64,000 nucleotides of DNA from Pseudonocardia nigra (GCF_019396355.1 NZ_JAHKRK010000001.1:86067-150066), one strand, 5' to 3'. Numbered from the stretch's first letter, positions 25,128 to 34,927 are shown. Numbers and translations: made by a program. The notes: generated from the sequence alone by a model not told the origin.

Positions 25128-25606
25128 GCGGGCTCGGCCTCCCCGCTCTCGACGGCGTCGAGGCGCGCGGCGAGCCGGTGCAGGTCGTCGCGCAGCGCCG
25201 CGAGCTCGCGCGGGTCGAGCCCGGTCGCGCGTTCGACGGACGCCTGGGCGGTGACCGCGCGCTCGTACAGGAGGTGACCCGCGGCGGTGCACGAGATCTC
25301 CAGGGTGCGCTCGTCGTGCGAGGGCCGTCGGCGGGTGATCAGCCCTCGCTGCTCGAGGCGTTGCAGCAGGGGCGACAGGGTCGCCGAGTCCAGGTGCAGC
25401 CGCTCACGCAGCGCCTTGAGACCGACCGCGCCCGACTCCCACAGCACGAGCATCACCAGGTACTGGCTGTAGGTGAGCCCGATCGCGGCCAGCAGCGGCC
25501 GGTAGCGCGCGGTCATCGCCCGCGACGCGGAGTACAGGCCGAAGCACAGCTGCTGCTCCAGGAGCAACTGCGCCGCCCCGGGCTCCGTCTCGCGCGCGTC
25601 CGCCAT
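25097..25606 (-). CDS. MarR-family regulator, OhrR type
   Basis: MarR-fold repressor of 169 residues. Near the N-terminus it has LEQQLCFGLYSASRAMTARY, the OhrR signature containing the single peroxide-sensing Cys. The winged helix runs LKALRERLHLDSATLSPLLQRLEQRGLITRRR with the wing DERTLEISCT. OhrR proteins are inactivated by organic hydroperoxides and repress adjacent detoxification genes. The likely target is the divergent chloroperoxidase-like hydrolase 156 bp away; a peroxiredoxin-like Ohr gene is not present. It is convergent with, and overlaps, the hemoglobin gene. Confidence 0.87.
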   Translation of the reverse strand: MADARETEPGAAQLLLEQQLCFGLYSASRAMTARYRPLLAAIGLTYSQYLVMLVLWESGAVGLKALRERLHLDSATLSPLLQRLEQRGLITRRRPSHDERTLEISCTAAGHLLYERAVTAQASVERATGLDPRELAALRDDLHRLAARLDAVESGEAEPAQAAATTVER

Positions 25607-25762
25607 CCGCCCACCCTACGTCGGGCCGCCCCGGGGACTGCGCAGCGACGACACGGGGCCGCACGGGAGAACGCCAGCACCGCCCGACCCCTGCGAAATT
25701 GAGTAGCGCCCTATACGATCACCCGCGATAGATCATCGTCGAAATCTCGAGGAGCGGCGCGC

Positions 25763-26611
25763 ATGCCCACACTCACCGTCGGAACCGACGGCGCCACCCC
25801 GGTCGAGCTGCACTACACCGACCAGGCCACCGGCCGCCCCGTGGTGCTGATCCACGGCTGGCCGCTCTCGGGTCGCTCCTGGGAGGCGCAGGTCCCGGTC
25901 CTCGTCGAGGCCGGGCACCGCGTGATCACCTACGACCGGCGCGGGTTCGGCCAGTCGTCGCAGCCGTGGACGGGCTACGACTACGACACCTTCACCGCCG
26001 ACCTCGCGGCGCTGCTCGACCACCTCGACGTCCGCGATGCCGCGCTCGTGGGCTTTTCCATGGGCGGTGGCGAGGTCGCGCGCTACCTCGGCGCGCGTGG
26101 CACCGACCGGGTCTCGCGGGCGGTACTGGCCGCGGCCGTGCCCCCGTACCTGTACCGGAGCGACGACAACCCCGACGGCGGCCTCGACGACGCCACGATC
26201 GCCGGCTTCGAGGAGGGCGTGCGCGGCGATCGCCTCGCGTTCCTCGACGGCTTCACGAAGGACTTCTTCAGCTCCGGCAGTGGCCTCACCGGGAAGAAGG
26301 TGCTGGTCAGCGAGCCACTGCGGCAGTACATGCTGGCGATCGCGGCCGCCGCGTCCCCGAAGGCGACCCTCGACTGCATCGCCGCGTTCGGACGCACCGA
26401 CTTCCGGGGCGATCTCGCCCGGATCCAGGTACCGACGCTGGTGATCCACGGGGACAGTGACCAGATCGTGCCGATCGAGGTCAGCGGCCGCCGCAGCGCG
26501 GACGCGATTCCCGGCGCGGAGCTCGTCGTCATCGAGGGCGGCCCGCACGGCGTCAACGCCAGCCACCCGCAGCAGTTCAACCGGGCGCTGCTGGACTTCC
26601 TGGCGCGCTGA
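25763..26611 (+). CDS. alpha/beta hydrolase, non-haem chloroperoxidase-like
   Basis: Alpha/beta-hydrolase of 282 residues. The oxyanion segment is VLIHGWPLSGRSW, the nucleophile elbow is GFSMGGGE (Ser about residue 96), the acid is in VIHGDSDQIVP and the catalytic His in GGPHGVNASHP. This arrangement is characteristic of cofactor-free haloperoxidase/esterase enzymes that act on esters, lactones or peracids. GAGGAG lies 8 bases before the ATG. Divergence from an OhrR-type regulator suggests induction by organic peroxides (inference). Confidence 0.9.
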   Translation: MPTLTVGTDGATPVELHYTDQATGRPVVLIHGWPLSGRSWEAQVPVLVEAGHRVITYDRRGFGQSSQPWTGYDYDTFTADLAALLDHLDVRDAALVGFSMGGGEVARYLGARGTDRVSRAVLAAAVPPYLYRSDDNPDGGLDDATIAGFEEGVRGDRLAFLDGFTKDFFSSGSGLTGKKVLVSEPLRQYMLAIAAAASPKATLDCIAAFGRTDFRGDLARIQVPTLVIHGDSDQIVPIEVSGRRSADAIPGAELVVIEGGPHGVNASHPQQFNRALLDFLAR

Positions 26612-26680
26612 CATCTCCGGATCCCGGCCCCCGGCCGGTTCGGCGATCGCGGGCACCGAGCGGCCCGGGCCGACAGGGGC

Positions 26681-26697
26681 GGCCGGGTCACCCGGCC
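26681..26697. terminator. short hairpin at the end of the Lrp gene
   Basis: GGCCGGGT and ACCCGGCC form a very tight stem whose loop region includes the stop codon of the Lrp-type gene. It lies between convergent genes and could serve both; the loop is shorter than ideal. Confidence 0.35.
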
Positions 26698-27720
26698 CAC
26701 GGGTCGAGCGGGACGAGCTCGATGGCGTGGCCTGCCGGGTCGAGCAGTCGCCCCATGCGTTTGATGTGACGCAGTGCGATCGCGCGGTCCACCACCCGCA
26801 GCCGCGGTAGCCGTTCGGCCAGAACGGACTCGAGCCGCTGCACGTCGTCGAGGCTCCGCAACCACAGCGAGACCAGCAGGTTCGCCGGGCCACCGGTCAG
26901 CCCGACCGACAGCCGGGCCTCGGGCAGCCCGGCGAGCGCGCGGGCGGCCTCGGCATGCTCCTCCGGTGGCACGAACGCCCACAGCGTGGCCGACACCGGC
27001 CAGCCGGAGAGCGAACTGGGCGACGTCGCAGCGGAGGATCAGGTCCTGGTTCGCCAATGCGGTCTCGACGCGCCGCCGTGCGGTGGCCCGGCTGACGCCC
27101 GACCGCGCCGCCAGATCGCTGATGCTCATCCGCCCGTCCTCGGACAGCAGCCGCAGCAGACCGCGCACGTCCCGGTCGTCGAGCCGGCCGGCCGGCCCGG
27201 CGGGGCGGGCGTCGGCACGGCCGAGACGGCGCCGCTGGGCGGGCTCGAGAGCCCGCAGCTGCCACTTGCTGCCCTCGACGAAGGTTCGCGTCATGAGCTG
27301 GCTCCGCGCGGAGAGCACGCCGGGGATCTGCGCCATGCCCTGCAGCAGGAAGTCCGACAGCGCCGACAGACCGCTCGTGAACACGGTGAGGAGCAGGTCC
27401 CGACCACCGGTCACGTGCTCGACGCTGCCGACCCGCGGATCGCGGGCGAGCGCCGTTCCCGCCCGCATGACCTGGTCGGTGGCGCAGTCCACCTCGACGA
27501 ACGCGACCTCGCCCCGCTCGCGGCTGCCCGGGTAGGCCGCCAACCACGCCGAGCCGTCGGCGGTGAGGCGTGCCCAGCGTCGCGCGGCAGTGGCGGCGTC
27601 GATGCCGAGCACCTGGCCGATCTGCGCCCACGGAGCGCGCGGAGCGAGCTGCACGGCATGCAGCACCGCCAGATCGAGCTCGTCCGGTCCTTTCGGATCG
27701 TGCAACACGGAGCCCATCAT
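26688..27720 (-). pseudogene. double-domain Lrp/AsnC regulator, frame-shifted
   Basis: Actinobacterial double Lrp/AsnC regulator: a first HTH (LHAVQLAPRAPWAQIGQVLG), a first ligand domain, a second HTH (GRMSISDLAARSGVSRATARRR) and a second ligand domain. The frame is intact from the ATG at 27720 (AGGAA 7 bases upstream) to AQFALRLAG, then shifts. The remainder (VSATLWAFVPPEEHAEAARA to LVPLDPWAG) is in another frame. Reinserting 8 bases (CTGGCCGG) at 26995-27006 restores an uninterrupted LAGWPVSATLW segment, so a tandem-repeat contraction is the simplest cause. It is divergent from the transporter, which it presumably regulated. It may be a sequencing error. Confidence 0.75.
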
Positions 27721-27810
27721 GTGCCATTTCCTGAAGCAGGGACAGGTCGAGTTGCCACGCCCGCACCATCGGCGCACTCCCGCTCCCTTGGCGCACTCGA
27801 GAGGAGACCA

Positions 27811-29173
27811 GTGCAGCCCTCGCCTCGATCCATTGCGGCCACCACCACGCGCACGACGTCGAAGCCTGCAGAACCGAAGCGGAGGCGCGAGCTCCTCGCA
27901 GCCACCGTCGGCAGCGTCGTCGAGTCGTTCGACTGGAACATGTAACGCCGTACTGGCGCCGTTCTTCGCCGCCCAGCTCTTCCCCGGCGGCGGCACCGCG
28001 TCCCTGCTCGTCGCCTACGCCGGTTTCGCCGTCGGCTTCGTCGCGCGGCCGCTGGGCAGCGCGCTGATCGGCAGGCTCGCGGACAAGCGCGGCAGGCGCT
28101 TCGGCCTCACCCTGAGCATGTCGGTGATCGCCGCCGCGAGCCTGCTGCTCGCCGTCATCCCCTCCCGCGACGACATCGGCATCTGGGCCGCCGTGCTGGT
28201 GGTCGTCGCCCGGCTCGTGCAGGGCCTGGCATACGGCGGGGAGACCCCGACGGTCGCGGCGTACGTCACCGAGACCGCTCCGCCGCGGCACCGCTTCCTG
28301 TTCAGCGGCATCTCCTACGGCGGGATCATCATCGGCTCGCTGCTGTCGTTCGGCGTGGTCACCGTGCTGAACGCCGTGGTCGGCGCGGACGCGCTGGCCG
28401 ACGGCGCCTGGCGCTGGGGCTTCGTGCTGGCGGCGGTGATCGGCGTCGCCGCTGTGTGGGTGCGGCGCTGCGCACCCGAGAGCGACGCCTACGAGCAGGA
28501 GACCGCGGCGCACGGCACGCAGCGGCCCCCGGTGCGCGAGGTCTTCACCCGCCACCCGCTCGCCTGCGCGGCACTGTTCCTCATGTCCGTCGGGGGCACC
28601 GTGGCGTTCTACTTCTCGCTGGTCTACCTGCCGGTCTACGCGGAGCACGTCGGCGCTGCCGACCAGGCGAGCGCATCGTCGTTCATGACCGTAGTCTTCG
28701 CGGTGACCCTGGTCGCGATGCTGCTGGCCGGGATGCTCACCGACCGCGTCGGCGCGATCCCGGTACTGCGCGGCGCCTACCTCGCGCTGTTCCTCGGCAT
28801 GCTCCCGCTCATGATCGGGCTGGAGGCCGGGGCGATCGGCTTCCACACCGTCGCGATCGCGCTCGCCGTACTGGTCGCCGTGCCCGTGGCGACTACCAAC
28901 GTGCTCAGCGGCCTGCTGTTCCCGATCGCGGTGCGCGCCGTCGGGGCCGGCATCGTCGGCGCGAGCGCGATCGCATTGTTCGGCGGCACCTTCCCGTTGC
29001 TCGCCGAGGCCCTCACCGCCGCAGGCCACACCTCCGCCATCCCGTACTACGTCGCCGCCACGATGGCGCTCGCGCTCGCCGGCACCTTCGTCGCAGCTCG
29101 CGTGCCAGGTTTCGCCGCGGCGTCCCGCCCCAGCGGTTCCGGCCGCGCGACCGACTCGGAAGAGGACCAGTGA
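27811..29173 (+). pseudogene. MHS-family MFS transporter, single-base frameshift
   Basis: Metabolite:H+ symporter (MFS, 12 helices, about 453 residues if intact). The GTG start at 27811 has GAGGAG 4 bases upstream. The N-terminus RRELLAATVGSVVESFDWNM is interrupted by TAA at 27943-27945. Removing one A restores DWNMYAVLAPFFAAQLFPGG and the rest of the protein: ARPLGSALIGRLADKRGRR (MFS motif A) and VQGLAYGGETPTVAAYVTE. Its TGA overlaps the GTG of the M20 hydrolase gene (GTGA), so the pair forms an uptake-plus-hydrolysis operon. Real inactivation or a sequencing insertion cannot be told apart here. Confidence 0.82.
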
Positions 29174-30396
29174 GCAGCGGCATCGTGGACGACGCGCGCG
29201 GCATGCGCGACGAGCTGGTCCGGCTGCGGCACCGGCTGCACGCGGAACCCGAGCTCGGCCTGCACCTGCCCCGCACGCAGGAGAAGGTCCTGGAGGCGCT
29301 CGACGGCCTCCCGCTCGAGGTCGGCACCGGCACCGCGTCCACGTCGGTGACCGCGGTGCTGCGGGGCGCCCGCCCGGGCGGCACCGTGCTGTTGCGCGGC
29401 GACATGGACGCGCTGCCGGTCGCGGAGAAGACCGGCGTCGGATACGCCTCGCGGGTCGACGGGGCGATGCACGCCTGCGGCCACGACCTGCACACCACGA
29501 TGCTCGCCGGGGCGGCGCACCTGCTGGCCGCGCGCCGCGACCGGCTCGCCGGCGACGTGGTGTTCATGTTCCAGCCGGGAGAAGAGGGCCACGACGGCGC
29601 CGCGTCGATGATCGCCGAGGGGGTGCTCGACGCGGCCGGGCCCCGGGTCGACGCGGCGTACGGGCTGCACGTGATGTCCGCGGGCCTCGCGCCGGGCTCG
29701 TTCCGCACGCGGCGGGGGCCGATCCTCGCCGCGTCCGACACGGTCCGGGTCGTCGTGCACGGCGCGGGCGGCCACGGCTCCGCGCCGCATCGCGCGAAGG
29801 ACCCGATCGCGGCCGCCTGCGAGATGGTCCCCGCGCTGCAGACGTTCGTGACCCGGCACTTCGACGTGTTCGACCCCGTGGTGGTGACGGTGGGGGCGTT
29901 CCACGCCGGCACCCAGCACAACGTGATCCCCGACGAGGCCACCTTCGAGGCCACCGTGCGGTCGTTCTCCCCGGAGGCGCACCGGGCGATCAAGGACGGC
30001 TTCGTACAGGTCTGCCGGGGTGTCGCAGCGGCGCACGGCGTCGCCGTCGACGTCGACTACGCCGATTGCTACCCCGTCACCGTCAACGATGCCGCCGAGG
30101 CCGAGTTCGCCGTCGGCGTCGTGGCCGAGGTGCTGGGCGAGGAGCGGGTGGGCTGGTCTGACCGCCCCTACACGGGGTCCGAGGACTTCTCCCGCGTCCT
30201 GGACGAGGTGCCCGGCGCGTTCGTCGCCCTCGGTGCCGCGCCCCGGGAGGTCGACTGGACGGCCGCGCCGAACAACCACTCCCCCCTCGCCGTCTTCGAC
30301 GACGCGGTGCTGCCCGACGGGGCCGCGGTCTACGCGGAGCTCGCGGCCCGGCGGCTGCTCGAACTGGAGGGTGCCGTACCGGCGAGATGGACCTGA
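29170..30396 (+). CDS. M20-family amidohydrolase (IAA-amino acid/hippurate hydrolase type)
   Basis: Dinuclear-metal amidohydrolase of 408 residues, cytoplasmic. Metal-site segments are RGDMDALPV, GAMHACGHDLHTTML and FQPGEEGHDGAASM; the dimerisation domain includes GAGGHGSAPHRAKDPI and the C-terminal ligand lies in YTGSEDFSRVL. The family cleaves N-acyl amino acids (hippurate, indole-acetyl-amino acids, N-acetyl amino acids). It is translated from a GTG overlapping the transporter stop, so its substrate is presumably what that transporter imports. Confidence 0.92.
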   Translation: MSSGIVDDARGMRDELVRLRHRLHAEPELGLHLPRTQEKVLEALDGLPLEVGTGTASTSVTAVLRGARPGGTVLLRGDMDALPVAEKTGVGYASRVDGAMHACGHDLHTTMLAGAAHLLAARRDRLAGDVVFMFQPGEEGHDGAASMIAEGVLDAAGPRVDAAYGLHVMSAGLAPGSFRTRRGPILAASDTVRVVVHGAGGHGSAPHRAKDPIAAACEMVPALQTFVTRHFDVFDPVVVTVGAFHAGTQHNVIPDEATFEATVRSFSPEAHRAIKDGFVQVCRGVAAAHGVAVDVDYADCYPVTVNDAAEAEFAVGVVAEVLGEERVGWSDRPYTGSEDFSRVLDEVPGAFVALGAAPREVDWTAAPNNHSPLAVFDDAVLPDGAAVYAELAARRLLELEGAVPARWT

Positions 30397-30402
30397 CGGG
30401 GG

Positions 30403-32691
30403 TCACGCGCGGGACGAAGCCGCATGGTGTCGATCTCGCGCGTCGCCGTGCCCTTCCCGGCCGGCGGTCGTCGACGGGTGCGCGTCGCCGCGCTTGACGG
30501 CGGCGAGGAGCATCTGCGCGACGTCCTGGACCCGGACGTCCTCGCCCTGGCCCTCGCTCTGCTTCTGCGTGAGGCCGTCGCCGAGCATCGTCCGGCAGAA
30601 GGGACAGCCGACGGCGATGGTCCCGCCCGCACCGGGGGTGGTCCCGGCGAGCGTCTCCAACGCCTCCTCCGTGCGTGTCACGTTGATCCGCCTGCCGACC
30701 CGCTCCTCCATCCACATGCGGGCGCCCCCGGCCCCGCAGCACATGGAGCGGTCGCCGTGGCGGGGCATCTCGGTGAGTCTGGCGCCCGCCGCCCCGACGA
30801 GCGCGCGCGGCTCCTCGTAGACCTCGTTGTGCCGGCCCAGGTAGCACGGGTCGTGGTAGGTCACGTCCGTCATCGCGTCCGGCGCGGAGACCGGCACCAG
30901 CCTGCCCTCCCGCACGAGCTTGTTGAGCAGCTGCGTGTGGTGCACGACCTCGTAGTGCCCGTCGAGCTGCGGGTACTCCCGCCCGAGGGTGTTGAGGCAG
31001 TGCGGGCAGGTGGTGACGATCTTGCGGGTGCCCGGCTCGCGGCCCTCGAACACGGCGTCGAGGACCTCGACATTGGCCCTCGCGAGCATCTGGAACAGGA
31101 ACTCGTTGCCCGAGCGCCGCGCCGGGTCGCCGGTGCAGGTCTCCTCCGGGCCGAGCACGACGTAGTTCACCCCGGCGCGGTGCAGCAGCTCCGCGGTGGC
31201 CTGCACGGTCTTCTTGGCGCCGTCGTCGAACGCGCCCGCGCAGCCGATCCAGAACAGGTACTCGACCTCCGGGGCGAGCTCACCGTCGAACACCTGCACC
31301 TCGAAGCCGAGCTTCTCGGTCCAGTCCAGGCGCTGCTTCGCGTTCTGCCCCCAGGGGTTGCCCTTGTTCTCCAGGTTCTTGAACAGCACTCCGAGCTCCG
31401 AGGGGAACTCGGACTCGATGAGGACCTGATGGCGGCGAATGTCGACGATGTGGTCGACGTGCTCGATGTCCACCGGGCACTGCTCCACGCATGCGCCGCA
31501 CGTGGTGCACGACCACAGCACGTCCGGGTCGATCACGCCGAGCACCTCGGCGCCGCCGACCAGGGGGCGGCCGGCCTCGGCGCGGGCGGCCTCGCTCAGC
31601 AGGTCCAGCCGGGCCCGCCCCTCGTCGCCGGTCAGGCCGATCTCCTCGCCGGTCAGGTCCATCCGGCCGCCGGCCAGCAGGTAGGGCGACTTCGCCTCGG
31701 CGTGTTCGCGCAGCGCGTTGACCAGGAGCTTGGGCGACAGCGGCTTCTCGGTGTTCCAGGCCGGGCACTGCGACTGGCACCGCCCACACTCGGTGCAGGT
31801 GGTGAAGTCGAGCATCGCCTTCCAGGAGAAGTCCTCGATCCGGCCGGCGCCGAACGTGTCGGTGTCCGGGTCGGCCTCCTCCAGGTCGAGGACGGCGCCG
31901 CCGCTCGTCATCGGCTTGACCGCGCCGAGCGCCTTGCGACCGGAGTCCTCACGCTTGAAGTAGATGTTGAAGAACGCCGTGAACCGGTGCCAGGCCACCC
32001 CCATCGTCGGGGTGCGCGCCAGCACGATCAGCCAGATCGACGCCGAGAGCACCTTCACCGTGGCGAAGACGCTCACGAGCGCCGGGCTCGCGGGCAGGAC
32101 GGAGCCGAGGGCGATCGAGACCGGGGCGGACCACGTGGGCACGTCGAACGCGCCGATCGCGTGCTTCGCCGCGCGCACCAGGAGGATGCCCAGGCCCTCG
32201 ACGAGCACGACGGCCTCGACGAAGGCGGCGCGGCCGTTGTGCGAGCCGTAGAACCGCGAGGCGCGGCCCCGCCGGCGTGGGCTCCCGGCGAGCCGGTAGG
32301 CGATCAGCGGCAGGATGCCGACGATCGTGCCGACGGCCAGGACCTCCACCAGCAGGTTGTAGGGGCCCCACTCGCCGATCAGCGGCAGGTGGAACCGCGG
32401 GTTCCACACCTCGCCGTAGGCCTCGACGAGGGCCAGGAACAGCCCGCCGAAACCGACCATCACCAGCCAGTGGAAGACCCCGACGTGGCTCCACTTGAGC
32501 ATGCGGGTGTGCCCGAGCGTCTCCACCAGCATCGTGCGCAACCGCGGCCCGATCGGGCCGGTCCGCGAGCCGTCGGGCTGCCCGAGCCGGATCACGCCCA
32601 CCAGGTGCCGCACGGTCCGAGCGACCATCACCACGGCCACGACCGTGATCACCGCCGTCAGGACACCCAGGACGATCTGGAGCCAGTGCAT
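30403..32691 (-). CDS. membrane-anchored iron-sulfur reductase (Rv0338c-like, CCG-domain)
   Basis: Multidomain 762-residue redox protein. About five N-terminal helices (residues 1-240, nitrate-reductase gamma-like) are followed by two [4Fe-4S] ferredoxin motifs, CTECGRCQSQCPAWN and CTTCGACVEQCPVDIEHVD. Two CCG domains of heterodisulfide-reductase type come next, with DPCYLGRHN and the terminal MCCGAGGARMW. Homologous actinobacterial proteins (Rv0338c, FadF-like) probably pass electrons from ETF or acyl-CoA dehydrogenases to the quinone pool, which would suit the many flavin dehydrogenases in this window (inference). It converges with the M20 gene across 6 bp. Confidence 0.9.
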   Translation of the reverse strand: MHWLQIVLGVLTAVITVVAVVMVARTVRHLVGVIRLGQPDGSRTGPIGPRLRTMLVETLGHTRMLKWSHVGVFHWLVMVGFGGLFLALVEAYGEVWNPRFHLPLIGEWGPYNLLVEVLAVGTIVGILPLIAYRLAGSPRRRGRASRFYGSHNGRAAFVEAVVLVEGLGILLVRAAKHAIGAFDVPTWSAPVSIALGSVLPASPALVSVFATVKVLSASIWLIVLARTPTMGVAWHRFTAFFNIYFKREDSGRKALGAVKPMTSGGAVLDLEEADPDTDTFGAGRIEDFSWKAMLDFTTCTECGRCQSQCPAWNTEKPLSPKLLVNALREHAEAKSPYLLAGGRMDLTGEEIGLTGDEGRARLDLLSEAARAEAGRPLVGGAEVLGVIDPDVLWSCTTCGACVEQCPVDIEHVDHIVDIRRHQVLIESEFPSELGVLFKNLENKGNPWGQNAKQRLDWTEKLGFEVQVFDGELAPEVEYLFWIGCAGAFDDGAKKTVQATAELLHRAGVNYVVLGPEETCTGDPARRSGNEFLFQMLARANVEVLDAVFEGREPGTRKIVTTCPHCLNTLGREYPQLDGHYEVVHHTQLLNKLVREGRLVPVSAPDAMTDVTYHDPCYLGRHNEVYEEPRALVGAAGARLTEMPRHGDRSMCCGAGGARMWMEERVGRRINVTRTEEALETLAGTTPGAGGTIAVGCPFCRTMLGDGLTQKQSEGQGEDVRVQDVAQMLLAAVKRGDAHPSTTAGREGHGDARDRHHAASSRA

Positions 32692-32778
32692 CGTGGGGTC
32701 GACCTCTCAGGAGGAGCGCGAGTACTTCCTCCGGAACGTACGACACTACTGGCGATTTGTATGGCCAAATAATGCGAT

Positions 32779-32806
32779 TTGACGTGCGCGGTGTGTCACA
32801 TAACCT
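32779..32806 (+). promoter_or_regulatory. predicted promoter of the GntR gene
   Basis: TTGACG (32779-32784), 16 bases, then TAACCT (32801-32806). The spacing is acceptable for a housekeeping sigma factor. It lies inside the frame of the longest possible GntR protein, which argues for a downstream translation start. Confidence 0.45.
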
Positions 32807-32831
32807 GTCCGTCGTCCGGCTGTCACCGGAC

Positions 32832-33596
32832 GTGGACGACCGAACGGTGGTGGCTCTCGTGCCCGGACGAGGTGAAACCAGCTACCAGCTCGTCGCCCGC
32901 GAGCTGCGGGCCGCCATCCGACAGGGCGTCTACGCCGACGGCCGGGCACTGCCGACCGAGGCGGACCTGGCCGCGACGCACCGGGTGAGCCGGCAGACGA
33001 TCCGCCGTGCCTTCCAGGACCTCGTCGCGGAGGGCCTCGTCGCACGGGTACCCGGGCGCGGCACCTTCGCCCGGCCCGGGCCCGACGGCTACATCCGGCA
33101 CGTCGGCACCGTCGACGACCTCATGGGGCTGTCCGAGGACACCGAGATGCGCGTCGTCGAACCGCTGGCCCGGCGGATCGACGTGCTCGGCGCGGGCCGG
33201 CTCCACCTGACATCGGATGCGGTGTTCGCGCTGCGGCTCACCCGCTCCCACGACGGCACCCCGTTCTGCGTCACGGCGATCTGCCTGCCGCCCGCGATCG
33301 GACGGGAGCTCGCCACGGTCGACACGCTGAGCACCGCCGGCGCCACCAGCACGGTGACGGTGATCGGGCTGCTCGACGCCCGGCTGGGCATCGAGATCGC
33401 CGAAGCCCAGCAGAGCATCAGCGTCGAGCTCGCGAACGCGACGCACGCCGCCGACCTCGGATGCGCCCCGGGCCATCCGCTGCTCCGCATCGACCGGCTC
33501 TACCTGGACACCGAGGGCAACGGCGTGGAACTGGCCATCAGCCACTTCCTGCCCGAGCACTACTCCTACCGGATCAACCTGCGGCGCGGCGCCTGA
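32832..33596 (+). CDS. GntR-family regulator with UTRA-type effector domain
   Basis: One-domain-plus-effector regulator of 254 residues. The winged helix covers SYQLVARELRAAIRQGVYADG and LPTEADLAATHRVSRQTIRRA with the wing ARVPGRGTFA. The effector domain contains FALRLTRSHDGTPFCVTAICL and ends HPLLRIDRLYLD...YSYRINLRR, typical of UTRA (HutC) proteins. The start is uncertain: GTG codons at 32832, 32847, 32850 and 32859 are in frame, and upstream starts overlap a probable promoter. It is divergent from the Fe-S reductase; a role in controlling that gene is possible. Confidence 0.82.
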   Translation: MDDRTVVALVPGRGETSYQLVARELRAAIRQGVYADGRALPTEADLAATHRVSRQTIRRAFQDLVAEGLVARVPGRGTFARPGPDGYIRHVGTVDDLMGLSEDTEMRVVEPLARRIDVLGAGRLHLTSDAVFALRLTRSHDGTPFCVTAICLPPAIGRELATVDTLSTAGATSTVTVIGLLDARLGIEIAEAQQSISVELANATHAADLGCAPGHPLLRIDRLYLDTEGNGVELAISHFLPEHYSYRINLRRGA

Positions 33597-33614
33597 CGCG
33601 GTCGCACCATCGTC

Positions 33615-34927
33615 CTAGAGGTCCGCGAGGGCCGGGAGCGGGTTCTCGACGGCGTCGGCGACGAACCGGAGGAACCCGCCCGCGCTGCCGCCGTCGCAGA
33701 CCCGGTGGTCGAAGACCAGCGACAGCTGAGTGATCTGCCGGGGGACGACCTGGCCGTCCACGACCCAGGGCCGGGGGTGCACGCGGCCGAGGCCGAGGAT
33801 CGCGACCTCGGGGTGGTTGATGATCGCAGCGCTGCCGTCGACGCCGAGGACGCCATAGTTGTTCAGGGTGAACGAGCCGCCGGTCAGCTCGGCCGCCGAC
33901 GCCTCGCCGCTGCGGGCCGCCTCGGCCAGTCGCGGATCTCGCCGTCGAGGTCACGGATGCTGCGCCGGTGGGCGTCCCGCACGACCGGGACGACGAGGCC
34001 GCGGTCGGTCTGCGCGGCGATGCCCAGGTGGACCCCGTCGAGGTGCTGGATCTCCTCCCGCTCCAGGTCGACGCGCGCGTTGAGCTCCGGGAAGCGGGCC
34101 AGCCCCGCCACGACGAAACGGGCGATCAGGGCGAGCAGGCCGGGCGGGCGGCCCTCGCCCGCCATCGCCGCCCGCACCTCCAGCAGGGCGGTGGCGTCGA
34201 CGTCCACCCACGTGGTGGCCTCGGGGATCTCCTGGCGGCTGCGGGTGAGGGTGGTGGTGACCGCGCGGCGCAGCCCGCGCAGCGGCACCCGGGTCCGGAC
34301 CGGCAGGCCGGTGCGAGCGTCGACCTCCGGGGTGGCACGGGGCTCTGCGCTGACCGGGGCCACGGGCGCGGCAGGTGTGCGCTCCGTGGTGGCGCGCTCG
34401 ACGTCGGCACGCGTGATCAACCCGCCGGGGCCGGTCCCGTCGAGCGCGGTGAGGTCCAGACCCCGTTCGCGGGCGAGCTTGCGCACCAGGGGCGACTTCA
34501 CCCGCGGGCGCTCGGCCGGCCGGGTGGGCGGGCCCGCCGGAGCGACCGGACCGCGCCGGCGACGCCGCCCGCCGCCCGTGGACTCGCCGGGAGTGCCGTA
34601 GCCGATGAGCACGTTGCCCGAACCCGCGCGCTCCTCCTCGACGTAGGTGGCCGCCGCGGGCTCGGTCGCCGGGACCCGGGCGGCGCCCTCCGGGTCGACG
34701 GACAGCAGCGGCGCACCGACGGCGATCGTCTCCCCCGGCTCGCCGTGGCGCACCGCCACGACGCCGCCGTACGGGGACGGCACCTCCACGGTGGCCTTCG
34801 CGGTCTCGACCTCGGCGACCGGGGCGTCGACGGCGATCGTGTCGCCGACGGCGACCAGCCACGTCACCAGCTCGGCCTCGGTGAGTCCCTCCCCCAGGTC
34901 GGGCAGCGTGAAGACCTGGCGACTCAT
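33615..34927 (-). pseudogene. bkdC: branched-chain 2-oxoacid dehydrogenase E2 (dihydrolipoyl acyltransferase), frame-shifted
   Basis: Third gene of a BCKDH operon. The lipoyl domain (LPDLGEGLTEAELVTWLV, lipoyl Lys in VETAKATVEVPSP), the peripheral-subunit-binding domain (VKSPLVRKLARERGLDL) and the first half of the catalytic domain are in frame from the ATG at 34927. At about 33930-33933 one base is missing: the sequence reads EIRDW instead of EIRRLAEAARSGEASAAEL. Restoring it gives the full C-terminus, including the active-site DHRVCDGG, ending ALADL. As written, the product would lack the catalytic His/Asp motif. Its ATG overlaps the E1beta stop (ATGA). Either inactivated or a sequencing error. 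Confidence 0.85.

Noticed and set aside
32757..32831. N-terminal extension of the GntR protein from the first ATG
   Set aside because: The stretch overlaps a credible promoter and encodes no recognisable domain; a later GTG is more likely.
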